Of a stretch of 64,000 nt of DNA, positions 18,600-28,609 are shown in pieces. Origin of the DNA: an uncultured Clostridia bacterium (lineage in GTDB: Bacteria; Bacillota; Clostridia; TANB77; CAG-508); assembly GCA_944386365.1 (NCBI GenBank), contig CALXAT010000008.1, forward strand, positions 1 through 64,000, written 5' to 3'. How positions within the stretch are numbered: the stretch's first letter is position 1; every line of letters starts with the position of its first letter. Under the pieces are notes generated by a model, which worked only from the letters and a program-made list of their open reading frames with translations, was not told where the DNA came from and did not search any database. The position numbers and the translations under genes were made by a program.

Positions 18600-20552
18600 C
18601 TAACGTTTATTTATAACTGCTCTATAAATAAGTCCTGTATTACTATCTTTTTCGAATTCTACTCTATAAGCATCATCTACATTAATATTACTCTTTAGAA
18701 ATGTAATGTTTTGTTCTGTAACTTCATATTCTTCGCCATCCATATTAATCTCTTCTATTTTGTTATTATCTTCTGCTTCATTATTATTTTGTATCGTTGT
18801 TAATAATCCTTTTACAGTTGCTCCTTTTGTATTAGTACTTTCATATAATTCAAATTTTGCATTAAAGGTATTTACTTCTTCCTCATTTATTTCTGCAGTT
18901 GTTTCTCCTAATATTAAATATGTTGGTATCACATATTGAATTGGATTTTCATTTTCAGAGACTCCTAATTCTTCCATTTGCACTTTATTTACTTGCTCTA
19001 GTCTTTCTTTTATAGCATTCATTAAATTTGTAACATATGCATCATCTTTATCATTTAATATAACTGCATTATCTTCTGTTAAATCTTCTATATCAATACG
19101 ATCTTTAAATTGTACATTATTTGTAATTGTATATTTATAACGGATTGTATTATCTTGTGAATTGCTGTTTGAATTTTCCTGTATTGTAGTAGAACCCGGT
19201 TCTTCAATAATTTCTCCTGCATTACTAACAACAAATTTATCCCCTGTGCTAATATAGGTAATACTATATTCTGTATCACTTTCTTTTTCTAACTTCATGT
19301 CTGAATAGCTTTCTTCTTCTCCTGAAGACAATTTTTGTTCTATATCTGTATCACTAATTTGTGTATAGTCCTCTCCATTGGCAGCTTTGTCAGCTACTAT
19401 GTTTGCTATTAATAATTTTATTGTATCTCTTTCGCTATTCACTTGTAATCCTTGTTGTGTATCCTGTGATTTAGCTAAAATACTATCTGTATTCTGTTTT
19501 CCTTCAAGAGTTATCTCATAATTTTCATTTATATTATCTGTATTTAATCCTGCATATTTCACAGTAACTGTTAAATTTCCATCTTCTTCTGCAGAATTTA
19601 AAGATATCGTATAAGATACTTCCTGTTCATTTCCTTCTTTATTAATTGTGGCAGTATTACCTTCTATTGTAATATCCACTCTAGTAAGATTTCTTCCAGT
19701 CTCATATACAGTAAATTCCACATTATTATTTATTGTTAAACCATCATTAATACTTTTTATCAAATTTTCTATTGTACTTGCATCTAGTTTATCAGAATCA
19801 TTTAATACGCCTATTATATTATTTATCTTGTTTAATGTATTTTCATCTGTTTTTAAAGAATTTAATATTTGAATTAATGTATTTTTAAATTCTTCTCCCG
19901 TTAAAGTCAACTTATATCCTGTTAAATCTCCTTCTGTTAATTTAGAAAATTTACTATCATCTAAATTATTTAATATATTATCAAAATAAGTGGTTTTTAA
20001 ATTCTGTATTTCTTCATTAGAAAATTGAATATTTTCTAAATCTGTAAATTTTGTTAAATCTTCATATCCAGAAAGTTCTTCATCATTTCTTACTGCTACA
20101 AAATTACTTCCAATATATTTTGTTTGAATTCCTGTCATCGTATTTGTTCTTCTATAGGTTAATGGAAAATTAACATCATCAGAATAATTTACACTAATTT
20201 CTTTTTCTGTTTTTGCATTATTAGCATCTGTTTTTCCCGAAAAATGAATATTTAAATGATTGGCTAATTCTAAGGATTCTTCTAAATTTGGTATCGTTAC
20301 ATTAAATGAAATATCGCCAGTATTTTCATAACTGGTATTCTTCTTTTTTTGCCAATATTGCAATACATTATCATCTACAAATCCTTTTTCAGTCTGAACC
20401 AATTGAGATGTATATTTAAAAAATAATTGTTTATTACTTTTAAACATATCTGTAAAGAAATATAAATATGCCATTACTCCTGCTAAAAGTATAATGACAA
20501 TTAATAAAATAATTATCGTTATTAATAATCCTTTATTTTTCTTTTGTCCCAT
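18600..20552 (-). CDS. Membrane-anchored extracellular protein of unknown function
   Basis: 650 residues from the ATG at 20552, chosen because GGAGG lies five bases upstream. A basic N-terminus (MGQKKNKG) precedes one strong membrane helix (about 9-35). The rest is a large Asp/Asn/Glu/Thr-rich outer domain, mostly predicted beta strand, with repeated acidic linkers. It ends TGLIYRAVINKR. There are no Cys pairs or catalytic motifs that I recognise. Position next to spoIIIA is suggestive but not informative. A structural or cell-surface role is a guess. Confidence 0.7.
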   Translation of the reverse strand: MGQKKNKGLLITIIILLIVIILLAGVMAYLYFFTDMFKSNKQLFFKYTSQLVQTEKGFVDDNVLQYWQKKKNTSYENTGDISFNVTIPNLEESLELANHLNIHFSGKTDANNAKTEKEISVNYSDDVNFPLTYRRTNTMTGIQTKYIGSNFVAVRNDEELSGYEDLTKFTDLENIQFSNEEIQNLKTTYFDNILNNLDDSKFSKLTEGDLTGYKLTLTGEEFKNTLIQILNSLKTDENTLNKINNIIGVLNDSDKLDASTIENLIKSINDGLTINNNVEFTVYETGRNLTRVDITIEGNTATINKEGNEQEVSYTISLNSAEEDGNLTVTVKYAGLNTDNINENYEITLEGKQNTDSILAKSQDTQQGLQVNSERDTIKLLIANIVADKAANGEDYTQISDTDIEQKLSSGEEESYSDMKLEKESDTEYSITYISTGDKFVVSNAGEIIEEPGSTTIQENSNSNSQDNTIRYKYTITNNVQFKDRIDIEDLTEDNAVILNDKDDAYVTNLMNAIKERLEQVNKVQMEELGVSENENPIQYVIPTYLILGETTAEINEEEVNTFNAKFELYESTNTKGATVKGLLTTIQNNNEAEDNNKIEEINMDGEEYEVTEQNITFLKSNINVDDAYRVEFEKDSNTGLIYRAVINKR

Positions 20553-20670
20553 AAAATCCTCCATTCGAGCAAATGCTCCATACAATTTTCTTATTTTTTT
20601 TACTATACATTCTTTTTATAATATAAATAGATAAATAACTGTATCCCTACTGTCATTTATCTATTTACAT

Positions 20671-21391
20671 TTATTCTTCCCAGTTATGATAAATATTTGC
20701 AACATCGTCCAAATCTTCTAGATTTTCAATTAATCTTTCCATTTTTTCTTTTCCTTTTTCATCTAGTTTTACGGTAGTTGTTGGAACCATTTGAACTTCT
20801 GCTTCTAAAAATTCTAATCCGGCTTCTTCTAATTTTTCGCGAACAGCTGTAAAATCCGCTGGATCTGTTGTTATTTCATATACTTCATCCTCTGATGCGA
20901 AGTCCTCTGCTCCAGCTTCTAATGCTAACATCATTAAATCATCTTCACTCATGGATGTACTTTCTTTTTCAATAACAATCACACCTTTTTTATTAAACAT
21001 ATATGATACGCAGCCTGTTGTTCCTAAGTTTCCTCCTGCTTTGTCAAATACATGTCTTACATCTGCTGCAGTTCTATTTTTATTATCTGTTGATGCTTCT
21101 ACAATAACGGCTACTCCATTTGGTCCATATCCTTCATATGTAATTTCTTCATAATTTTCATTACTTGTTGATGCTTTTCTAATGGCATTATTAATTGTAT
21201 CATTTGGCATATTGGCTGCCTTACATTTGGCTATAACATTTTTTAATTTTGAATTTCCTGCAGGATCTGGTCCGCCTTCTTTTACAGCGATTAATAATTC
21301 TCTTCCTAATTTTGTAAATATTTTTCCTCTTGCTGCATCTGCTTTTCCTTTTTTGGCTTGTATATTATGCCATTTACTGTGTCCGACTCAT
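20671..21391 (-). CDS. yebC: YebC/PmpR family protein, read through a +1 shift at codon 3
   Basis: A conventional start gives only 179 residues from [14 protein letters not shown], about 60 short. Immediately upstream, behind GGAGG, ATG AGT CGG ACA CAG TAA terminates at once. Skipping the C of CGG gives [20 protein letters not shown] and runs without a stop into MPNDT, making the full 239-residue protein. MSGHSKW is nearly invariant in this family (bacterial YebC, mitochondrial TACO1). The protein binds ribosomes or DNA and in recent work helps translate difficult motifs such as polyproline. Confidence 0.96.
21383..21385 (-). other. CGG +1 frameshift site in yebC
   Basis: Third codon of the gene: ATG AGT CGG ACA, decoded ATG-AGT-(C)-GGA-CAC to restore the invariant Gly of MSGHSKW. 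Confidence 0.95.
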
Positions 21392-21495
21392 TTTTAATTC
21401 CTCCTTTTTATTCTTCAATATTTTATCATAGAATTTTGATTTTGTGTAGTATTTTTACAAATAAAAGTTGTTTTTAACATTTTATTATTATAAAA

Positions 21496-21521
21496 ATCAC
21501 AATACTAACAAGTATTGTGAT
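21496..21521 (-). terminator. Terminator of the thioesterase gene
   Basis: ATCACAATAC pairs with GTATTGTGAT; the minus strand continues with TTTTTAT. Confidence 0.85.
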
Positions 21522-21587
21522 AGTCTTTTATATATAATGTTTTGAATACAAATATAGATAATACAAACATACATTGTCATTTGTATG

Positions 21588-22325
21588 TTATTTCATGTCA
21601 TAATTAAAGCTTGCTCTTATGATTTCTCTTTCTCCCTCTTTTATAAGAAATTCCATTACATTCTGTTCTTCCTTTTTATAAATTTTTAATATCTGTCCTT
21701 CTTTACTTTCATTTATATAATGAATTTCAAAATCCGTAATTTGATTATTATCTAAAAATTCACAAGATACTGTATTCATAATATATCTAACATATGACGC
21801 ATTATTGGTGTGTCTACTAAAATCTATATCTGATGAAAAAACTTTTTGTTCATATACAAAATCATTTTCTGAAAACTTTTCATTTAATTTTAAGAATGGT
21901 TCTTGTATTATGTTTTTCTCTGTTTCCATATCAGATGGATAATTTACAGTATCTATCTTTCTAATTTTTCTTGTTACTAAATCTATGGGGCATGATTCTT
22001 GTTTTGTACAAAAAAGAAGCTCTCCTTCTGCATTTCTAAATATGGTTTCCATTTCTACTCTAATAGGCTTTACTTTTGTTGTATAACTTCTTCCATATAT
22101 CTTATCTCCCCAAGTTGGATATTTATTAAAATGTACTTTTGTTTTGCTTACTACCCATGCAGCATTATTTTGTTCTTTTAAAACAACATTATCACTTTCA
22201 AAACTTTCAAAATATTCTGTTGCCATATTTTGATGGAAGATAATTGCCTCTATTAATCTTAATTTTAGGTTTTGATCAACTTCTGTATAATTTATTTGAT
22301 ATGTATTTTTATATTCTGCTTTCAT
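21588..22325 (-). CDS. Acyl-ACP thioesterase
   Basis: 245 residues with two hotdog domains. The N-terminal half has the usual TEVDQNLKLRLIEAIIFHQN and NAAWVVSKTKVHF. The second domain begins VFSSDIDFSRHTNNASYVRY around 160-180, whose Asp-x-x-x-His-x-Asn-Asn is the conserved catalytic region of this family. It would release fatty acids from ACP, or edit stalled chains. It is monocistronic, with its own terminator. Confidence 0.88.
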   Translation of the reverse strand: MKAEYKNTYQINYTEVDQNLKLRLIEAIIFHQNMATEYFESFESDNVVLKEQNNAAWVVSKTKVHFNKYPTWGDKIYGRSYTTKVKPIRVEMETIFRNAEGELLFCTKQESCPIDLVTRKIRKIDTVNYPSDMETEKNIIQEPFLKLNEKFSENDFVYEQKVFSSDIDFSRHTNNASYVRYIMNTVSCEFLDNNQITDFEIHYINESKEGQILKIYKKEEQNVMEFLIKEGEREIIRASFNYDMK

Positions 22326-22433
22326 TTTTATTTCACCACCTATATTATTATAACTTTAACAACATATTTTGTAAATATAGGGGTATCTCGATAAAACCAT
22401 TCTGCCTCTAAGCAATTTCAAGTTACGTTGAGA

Positions 22434-22462
22434 TTTACAATTCTATCTTGCTATGATATAAT
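22434..22462 (+). promoter_or_regulatory. Putative sigma-A promoter of the EFR1 gene
   Basis: TTTACA (22434-22439), 17-base spacer, TATAAT (22457-22462), 36 bases before the start codon. Confidence 0.75.
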
Positions 22463-22498
22463 CTTATATAGAAAAATAACCTAATAGGAGAAATTGTT

Positions 22499-23263
22499 AT
22501 GAAAATATTTGAAATTGTATTTAGTGCAACTGGAAGAACTCAAAAGGTAGTAGATATTATTAGTTCCGTATTTACTGAAGAAAAATACAAAATTGACCTT
22601 AGCAAATATAATCCAGAAAACAAAATTTATAATCTTTCTAAAAACGACTTTTGCATTGTTGCTGTCCCTGTATATGGTGGTAGAGTTCCAACACCTGCAG
22701 CAAATCGTTTGCGTAACATTAATGGTAATGGTGCTAAAGCTTTATTAATAGCAGTATATGGTAATAGAGCTATTGATGATTGTTTACTAGAACTAAAAAA
22801 CATCTTAATTGAACAAGGTTTTCAATGTAGTGCTGCAATTTCTGCTGTTGCCGAACATTCTATGATGCCACAGTTTGCACATAATCGTCCTGATGATAAA
22901 GACGTAGAAATACTAAAAAAATTTGCTATGCAAATAAAAGAAAAATTAGAAAACAATACACTTTCTGAATCTATCGAAGTTCCAGGAAAAGAACCATATG
23001 TTAAAGCAAGTAGTATGCCACTAAAAATAAAAGTAAATAAAAATTGTATAAAATGTGGTAAATGTGCTAGAAGGTGTCCCGTAGGAGCAATTCCATTAGA
23101 TAATCCCCATACCACTGATAGTAAAAAATGTATTACTTGCATGCGTTGTATAGATGAATGTCCACAAAATGCTAGATCTTTGCCTCCAGCAGTAATGTCA
23201 GCTGTAAGTATAGCTATGAAAAGTAAATTTGAAGGAAGAAAAGAAAATGTTCTTTATCTATAA
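22499..23263 (+). CDS. EFR1-type flavodoxin/ferredoxin fusion protein
   Basis: 254 residues. The N-terminal ~160 residues form a flavodoxin-like domain with the FMN phosphate loop SATGRTQK and the segment VPVYGGRVP. The C-terminal part has two [4Fe-4S] motifs, CIKCGKCARRCP around 183-194 and CITCMRCIDECP around 212-223. It is an electron carrier typical of anaerobes. A sigma-A promoter lies upstream and a terminator downstream, so it is a single-gene unit on the plus strand. Confidence 0.92.
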   Translation: MKIFEIVFSATGRTQKVVDIISSVFTEEKYKIDLSKYNPENKIYNLSKNDFCIVAVPVYGGRVPTPAANRLRNINGNGAKALLIAVYGNRAIDDCLLELKNILIEQGFQCSAAISAVAEHSMMPQFAHNRPDDKDVEILKKFAMQIKEKLENNTLSESIEVPGKEPYVKASSMPLKIKVNKNCIKCGKCARRCPVGAIPLDNPHTTDSKKCITCMRCIDECPQNARSLPPAVMSAVSIAMKSKFEGRKENVLYL

Positions 23264-23286
23264 TTTGTTTCTACAATAATAACACA

Positions 23287-23320
23287 AAAGAGTGTAGTTC
23301 TTAGCATAACTACACTCTTT
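23287..23320 (+). terminator. Terminator of the EFR1 gene
   Basis: AAAGAGTGTAGTT pairs with AACTACACTCTTT, followed by TATATG. Confidence 0.88.
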
Positions 23321-23329
23321 TATATGTAA

Positions 23330-23612
23330 GTAATCTTCCGGCTATGTCGGTAGTAAAGAAGGCTTTAGCTATGTAATAGACAAATATTCACAAAAGGTAA
23401 AAATAAAAAAAGAATAGCAGAATATGTAAGAAATCAGTTGCAAGAAGATATGATGTATGACCAAATATCGATAAAAGAATATAAATACCCGTTAAACGGG
23501 TAACGAGAAACGCATGTGTCGGGGTCAGCTATGAGCCCTTGAGGCTTTGCTTGTAATATAGCCTTTTAGGCGTTATGAGTAAAATCCCCGGCTAAGACGG
23601 GAGATTTTTATT
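23330..23612 (+). mobile_element. Degenerate IS200-type element, 3' part only
   Basis: Reading 23411-23503 gives RIAEYVRNQLQEDMMYDQIS followed by IKEY and PLNG then a stop, the C-terminal end of an IS200-type TnpA. Further upstream the match (GFSYVID, 23363-23383) is in another frame, so the gene is broken. The following ~110 bases hold several hairpins: CCCGTTAAACGGG, AGCCCTTGAGGCT, and CCCCGGCTAAGACGGG at the end, as in the structured right ends of IS200/IS605 elements. The left end and most of tnpA are gone. Confidence 0.75.
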
Positions 23613-23699
23613 TTAATGCTATATAAATTTATCCTTAAAATATCATAAAAAAAACTATTTTACACTATAATTGTATAAAATAGTTTTCTTATAGCCTAA

Positions 23700-26120
23700 T
23701 TATTCTTCTCTAAGTTTTGCACCACATTTTTTATCTAAAACCTTTAATATACTATTCATCTTTTCATTAATTTGTTCAGATGTCATAGTCGTTCCTTCAT
23801 TAAGTATTCTTACTTTTAATGTAATGGACTTTTTACCATCAGGTATTTGATTTCCTCTATATTCATCAACAAATTCAATTTCTTTAACTTTTGATTCTAT
23901 ACTTTCTTCAATTGCCTTCCAAGTAACTTCTTCATCCACTATAATTGATAAATCTTTTTCTACTAATGGTAATTCTGGTAATCTTTCATATGTATTTGTT
24001 CTTGAAGCATAAGGAATAAGTTTATCTGCATTGATTTCAAACATGGCTACATTTGTTCTTTTTATTTTTGAATCTGTCATTACTTTTACAGATACCAATC
24101 CTAAAGAACCTATTATTTCATTATTTTTCGTTATATTTAAATATGCATGAATATCTGCCCAATTAGGTCTTTCTATTTTTTCTAGTTTAATATCTTCCAT
24201 ATGGCAGTATCTAGCCATATTTTCAATTACACCTTTCGCCTCATAGAATATTTCTTTTGCTTCTTTTCCTACTATACATCCAGTTAAATAATTCTTTTGA
24301 ATTGGTAAAATTTCATCTTCTGAAGATGGTCTATAATCACCTTTTTCAAAAACTTCTTCATAGTCAAACAATCTAAATGTATCATAATATCTTAAATTCT
24401 TAGAAATTGCTTCTAACATTCCTGGTATTAAAGAACTTCTTAAATACGCTAAATCTGGTGCTGGTGGAGTTGCTAATTTTAAAGATTTATCCATATTGAT
24501 TCCTGCAGCATAAATGTATTTTTCCTCAATCCATGGATATGTGTAAATTTCGTAAAATCCACATCTTTCTGCTAAATATTCTTTTATTCTTCTTTCAAGT
24601 AAAACGTCATTTTGTTTTATAGAATGTTCAAAAGTTATCGTAATTGGTTTTGCTTCAAAACTATCAAAACTTAATATTCTTGCAATGTCTCCCATTACAT
24701 CATCTTTAATTGTTACATCACCGGTTGATCTCCATGTTGGAACAACTACATCATACACACCATTATTAAGTGATATCTCATATCCAAGAGCAGTTAAAAT
24801 TTGTTCGATTTTTTCTTGTGATATTTTCTTTCCTAATCTTGTATCTAAAAATTCTTCACTTACTTTTATTTTATTTTTTTTCGTTTCGTTTGGATATACA
24901 TCTGTATATTTTATTATTTTACTATCTGGGAATATTTCTTTAATTAATCTTAATGCTAAATCTGCCCCCTCTTTTACTCTTTGTGTATCTATTCCCTTTT
25001 CATATCGAATAGCCGCATCTGTTTTCTCAGCAAATCTTTTCCCAGTTTTTCTTATTGCATCTGCTGAAAAGTTTGCAACTTCTAAAACAATACCTTTTGT
25101 ATCTGGTAAAATAGAATCTTTTTTACCACCTCTAATACCAGCTAATCCCATTGCATCACTTTCATCACATATAACTAAATCATCAGGTGTAAGTTTAATG
25201 GAATTATTATCTAGTAACAAAAGTTCTTCATTTTCTTTTGCATTTCTTACGATTATTTTTTCTCCACTCACATGTGTTTTATCAAATGCATGAAGTGGCT
25301 GTCCAACTGCATACATTACATAATTTGTAATATCTACAATAGCATTTATTGGTCTTTGCCCTGTTTTAGATAATACGGATTGCATCCATATTGGTGATTT
25401 TCTTACATCAATTCCATCAATTTCAACTGCAATATATCTATTACATTTAGTTGTATCTTTTATTTCTACATTATACGCTGGCACTTTAGGTATATCATAT
25501 TGAGGTAATTCTTTTAATGGTGCATCATATATTGCTGATAATTCTCTTGCAATTCCATAATGTCCCCATAAATCTGGTCTATTAGATAAAGATTTATTAT
25601 CTATCTCTAATACTGTATCATTCATTCCAAATAAATCAGCAACACTGTCTCCTGGCTTGCAATCAAATCCTTTTAAATCCACTATTTCACTTTCGCCTTC
25701 ATTTGGAAAGAAATCACTTAAATATACTTCTGATGAAGCACAAATCATTCCATAAGAAATTTCTCCCCTCATTTTTGTTTTTGCTATTTTTACTGGTTCT
25801 CCTTGACCATGCCAAACAACTTCTGCTCCTATTTTTGAAACAACTACATATTCACCAACATAAAGGTTTGATCCACCACATACAATTTGTATAGGTTCTG
25901 CTTCTCCAACATCTACCATGCATATTCTTAATTTATCAGCATTGGGATGTTCCTTTATCTCCAATATTTTTCCTACAACGATGTCATGAAATTTTTGTGC
26001 AGTATTTTCAACTTTCTCTACTTCTACTGTTCTTAATGTCATATCATAGGCAATTTGTTCATCCGTTAAATCTTCAGGTAAATCAACATATTTTCTAATT
26101 AAATTTAATGATACTTTCAT
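23700..26120 (-). CDS. pheT: Phenylalanyl-tRNA synthetase beta subunit
   Basis: 806 residues, the expected length. An EMAP-like tRNA-binding domain lies around 40-155 (ILEIKEHPNADKLRICMVDVG). The B3/B4 editing domain follows around 210-370, then the B5 DNA-binding-like domain around 405-475, and the C-terminal FDX-ACB anticodon-binding domain around 713-806 (YERLPELPLVEKDLSIIVDE). It pairs with PheS in an alpha2beta2 enzyme. It starts 14 bases after the pheS stop. Confidence 0.97.
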   Translation of the reverse strand: MKVSLNLIRKYVDLPEDLTDEQIAYDMTLRTVEVEKVENTAQKFHDIVVGKILEIKEHPNADKLRICMVDVGEAEPIQIVCGGSNLYVGEYVVVSKIGAEVVWHGQGEPVKIAKTKMRGEISYGMICASSEVYLSDFFPNEGESEIVDLKGFDCKPGDSVADLFGMNDTVLEIDNKSLSNRPDLWGHYGIARELSAIYDAPLKELPQYDIPKVPAYNVEIKDTTKCNRYIAVEIDGIDVRKSPIWMQSVLSKTGQRPINAIVDITNYVMYAVGQPLHAFDKTHVSGEKIIVRNAKENEELLLLDNNSIKLTPDDLVICDESDAMGLAGIRGGKKDSILPDTKGIVLEVANFSADAIRKTGKRFAEKTDAAIRYEKGIDTQRVKEGADLALRLIKEIFPDSKIIKYTDVYPNETKKNKIKVSEEFLDTRLGKKISQEKIEQILTALGYEISLNNGVYDVVVPTWRSTGDVTIKDDVMGDIARILSFDSFEAKPITITFEHSIKQNDVLLERRIKEYLAERCGFYEIYTYPWIEEKYIYAAGINMDKSLKLATPPAPDLAYLRSSLIPGMLEAISKNLRYYDTFRLFDYEEVFEKGDYRPSSEDEILPIQKNYLTGCIVGKEAKEIFYEAKGVIENMARYCHMEDIKLEKIERPNWADIHAYLNITKNNEIIGSLGLVSVKVMTDSKIKRTNVAMFEINADKLIPYASRTNTYERLPELPLVEKDLSIIVDEEVTWKAIEESIESKVKEIEFVDEYRGNQIPDGKKSITLKVRILNEGTTMTSEQINEKMNSILKVLDKKCGAKLREE

Positions 26121-26134
26121 ATTAAAATTCCTTT

Positions 26135-27172
26135 CTATTTAAATTGTTTTAAAAATCTTAAATCTCCGCTATGGAATAATCGTACATCATCTACTCCATA
26201 TCGCATCATGACTAATCTGTCTAATCCTATATTAATATAAAATCCTGTCCATTCTTCTGGATCCAATCCTGCAGATTTTAATACATTTGGATGAATAACA
26301 CCTCCTGGCATAACTTCTATCCATCCATTATGATTACATACTTTACAACCTTTCCCACCACAGACTAAACATTCCATATCAATTTCATAACCTGGTTCAG
26401 TAAATGGGAAGAAGCCCTCTCTCATTCTTGTTTTTATTTTTCTCCCAAAAACTTTTTCTAAAATTGTTTGAATCATAACCATACCAGATGAAAAAGATAT
26501 ATCTTTATCCACTATTAATGCTTCATATTGGAAAAATGCTCTTTCATGTCTGGCATCAGTTGTTTCGTTTCTATATACTTCTCCTGGATATACAAATCTC
26601 GCTGGTGCTCCATGTTTTAACAAATATCTTACTGAACCACCTGTTAAGTGTGGTCTTAAGCATAGTCTTTCTGCACCTTCTTTGTCTTCTGTTCCTTCAA
26701 GCCAATACGTATCCATTGATTGACGTGCAGGATGATTTTTAGCAAAATTTAAATTATCAAATGCATATTTTTCACTACTTATATCATCTTCATTATATAC
26801 TTCAAACCCTAATGATAAAAATGCATCATTTAAATCATATTTCATTTGTGTTATTGGATGAAGTGCTCCTCCATTTACTTTTTTCCCTGGCAAAGTTAGA
26901 TCAATTGGTTCTTCTAATACACTCATAGAAGCAATAATCTCTTCTTCTTTAAGTTGTAATTTATTTTCAAAAGATTTTTTTATCTCTGTAGTTTGCATTC
27001 CAATTGTCTTTTTCTCTTCTGGTGAAAAACTTTTCATTGACTTTAAAATTCCAGATAATTCACTCTTTTTTCCTGTTAATTCCTTTCTAACTTCTTCAAG
27101 TTCAGCAATGGTTTTTGCATTTTCAATTTTTTTTAAACCTTTTACTTTAATTTCTTCTAATTTTTCTTTCAT
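26135..27172 (-). CDS. pheS: Phenylalanyl-tRNA synthetase alpha subunit
   Basis: 345 residues. An N-terminal coiled coil (1-90) precedes the class II catalytic core. Motif 2 is YRNETTDARHERAFFQYEAL around 200-219 and motif 3 GLDRLVMMRYGVDD around 316-329. GGKGCKVC is a Cys-rich insert. First gene of pheST, controlled by a T-box. Confidence 0.97.
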   Translation of the reverse strand: MKEKLEEIKVKGLKKIENAKTIAELEEVRKELTGKKSELSGILKSMKSFSPEEKKTIGMQTTEIKKSFENKLQLKEEEIIASMSVLEEPIDLTLPGKKVNGGALHPITQMKYDLNDAFLSLGFEVYNEDDISSEKYAFDNLNFAKNHPARQSMDTYWLEGTEDKEGAERLCLRPHLTGGSVRYLLKHGAPARFVYPGEVYRNETTDARHERAFFQYEALIVDKDISFSSGMVMIQTILEKVFGRKIKTRMREGFFPFTEPGYEIDMECLVCGGKGCKVCNHNGWIEVMPGGVIHPNVLKSAGLDPEEWTGFYINIGLDRLVMMRYGVDDVRLFHSGDLRFLKQFK

Positions 27173-27276
27173 AAGCTTTTTCCTTTCTCATATTTTGATT
27201 ATATTTTATTTAAAGTGATTAATCTAAAATCACTATTAAAACCATCTTGCAAATTAACCACTTCCTTTCATACACA

Positions 27277-27510
27277 AAAACACGAGCAAAAACAGCCCTA
27301 AAAGGACGAATTTACTCGTGGTACCACCTTTTTTCATAGTATCTCTTACTACCTCATTTAAGATTAACGCTCTTACACGATTTGACTCCATTATTGAAAT
27401 TCATTAATTTGCCTTTCTATTGTGGCTCTCAGTCAATGACCACAATTTCCTGTATAGAGTTTCAAATTAACTACTTAAGATAACTTCTTCATCAAAAATT
27501 TCTATTCTAT
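27277..27510 (-). promoter_or_regulatory. T-box riboswitch of pheST
   Basis: The minus strand carries AGGTGGTACCACGAG, GCGTTAATC and a GAGAGCC-type stem I start. The leader ends in a CACGAG/CTCGTG terminator hairpin with a T-run (about 27278-27322). AATTTCAATAATGG about 30 bases before GCGTTAA holds a TTC that could be the phenylalanine specifier. Confidence 0.92.
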
Positions 27511-27656
27511 TATATTGCTTTTTTTTGCATTTGTCAAACCTTCCCCGTAAAATTTAGAAATACACCCATAAGTTTTAATGTTTATTTAAACTTAAATCTT
27601 AAAATTTGTTTAATTAGTTTGTCAAATAAATCGATTACTTCATTATGCTTTGAATT

Positions 27657-28505
27657 TTATAAATTTATAAAATTCAAATTTTCGATTACATCTTTTCCAA
27701 TAATTTCATTTGCTAATTCTACTAATTCATTAAATAATAAAATTTGTCCTCTATGGTGAACATCAATACCATATATTACATTTATATTATATTTTGATGC
27801 AATTTTCCAAAATTCTTTACATGGATATACTACTTTTTTTAAGTTTTTTCTTTGTTCTTCTATTGGTTTATGATTTAACTTTCTATTTTCATAATAGGTT
27901 TTGTTAAATATATTATTTAAATTCATTTCTAAAGGCACTTTATATTTTTCAGCAGCCTTACAAATAAGATGTGCAACTTTTTCTTCAATTTCTCCAAATT
28001 CTTTTCTTTTTAACATATAAATATCTGGATGTGCAATAATATCTGGGATATTAAGTTTCATTGCTTGTTCAATATATTGGGCATATCTTAATAATTCCTT
28101 ATCAGAAAAATCATGTTTTCCATGAATTTTTAATTCTTGATTATCATCATAAATAAAATGTTGCCCTAAAATAAGTTTATCTGTTTCTTGTTTTAATTCT
28201 TTTAAATTTTCTTCTTCTCCTGGCAAATATTCTACTTCATATCCACTTTGGATTTCAATTTGTCCAGCATATTTTTCTTTTAGCATTTGTATACTTTTTA
28301 AATATTCTTCTCTTTGTTCATATTTCATTCGCATATTATCTCTTTTATCTATTTCATTCTTTTCTGGACAATGATCTGTGAAAGCCATTTTTTTAAATCC
28401 CATTTTTATATACTCTTCAATATATTCTTCATCTTTCATATCTAAATCTGCATGTCCACATCTATATGTGTGTGAATGATAATTAAAATTTTGTATTACA
28501 CTCAT
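27657..28505 (-). CDS. PHP-domain phosphatase (histidinol-phosphatase-like)
   Basis: 282 residues. The PHP metal motifs are visible: HSHTYRCGH around 10-18, FTDHCP around 42-47, the Glu in SGYEVEYLP, HFIYDD, IIAHPDIYM and the terminal GIDVHHRGQ around 250-258. Best matched by HisK/HisJ-type histidinol-phosphate phosphatases, but no other his gene is close, so it may act on another phosphomonoester. Confidence 0.82.
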   Translation of the reverse strand: MSVIQNFNYHSHTYRCGHADLDMKDEEYIEEYIKMGFKKMAFTDHCPEKNEIDKRDNMRMKYEQREEYLKSIQMLKEKYAGQIEIQSGYEVEYLPGEEENLKELKQETDKLILGQHFIYDDNQELKIHGKHDFSDKELLRYAQYIEQAMKLNIPDIIAHPDIYMLKRKEFGEIEEKVAHLICKAAEKYKVPLEMNLNNIFNKTYYENRKLNHKPIEEQRKNLKKVVYPCKEFWKIASKYNINVIYGIDVHHRGQILLFNELVELANEIIGKDVIENLNFINL

Positions 28506-28609
28506 AATATCTCTCCTTTACATTTTATATTTTTTTATTTCACCATTTTTTTGTTGCCTATTTTTAACAACATTCCATCTAAAAATGAATGAACACTTTT
28601 ATATTCTTC

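Noticed and set aside
23264..23699. A CRISPR or riboswitch in the repeat-rich stretch after the EFR1 gene
   Set aside because: There are no regularly spaced repeats; hairpins match an IS200-type end and tnpA remnant.
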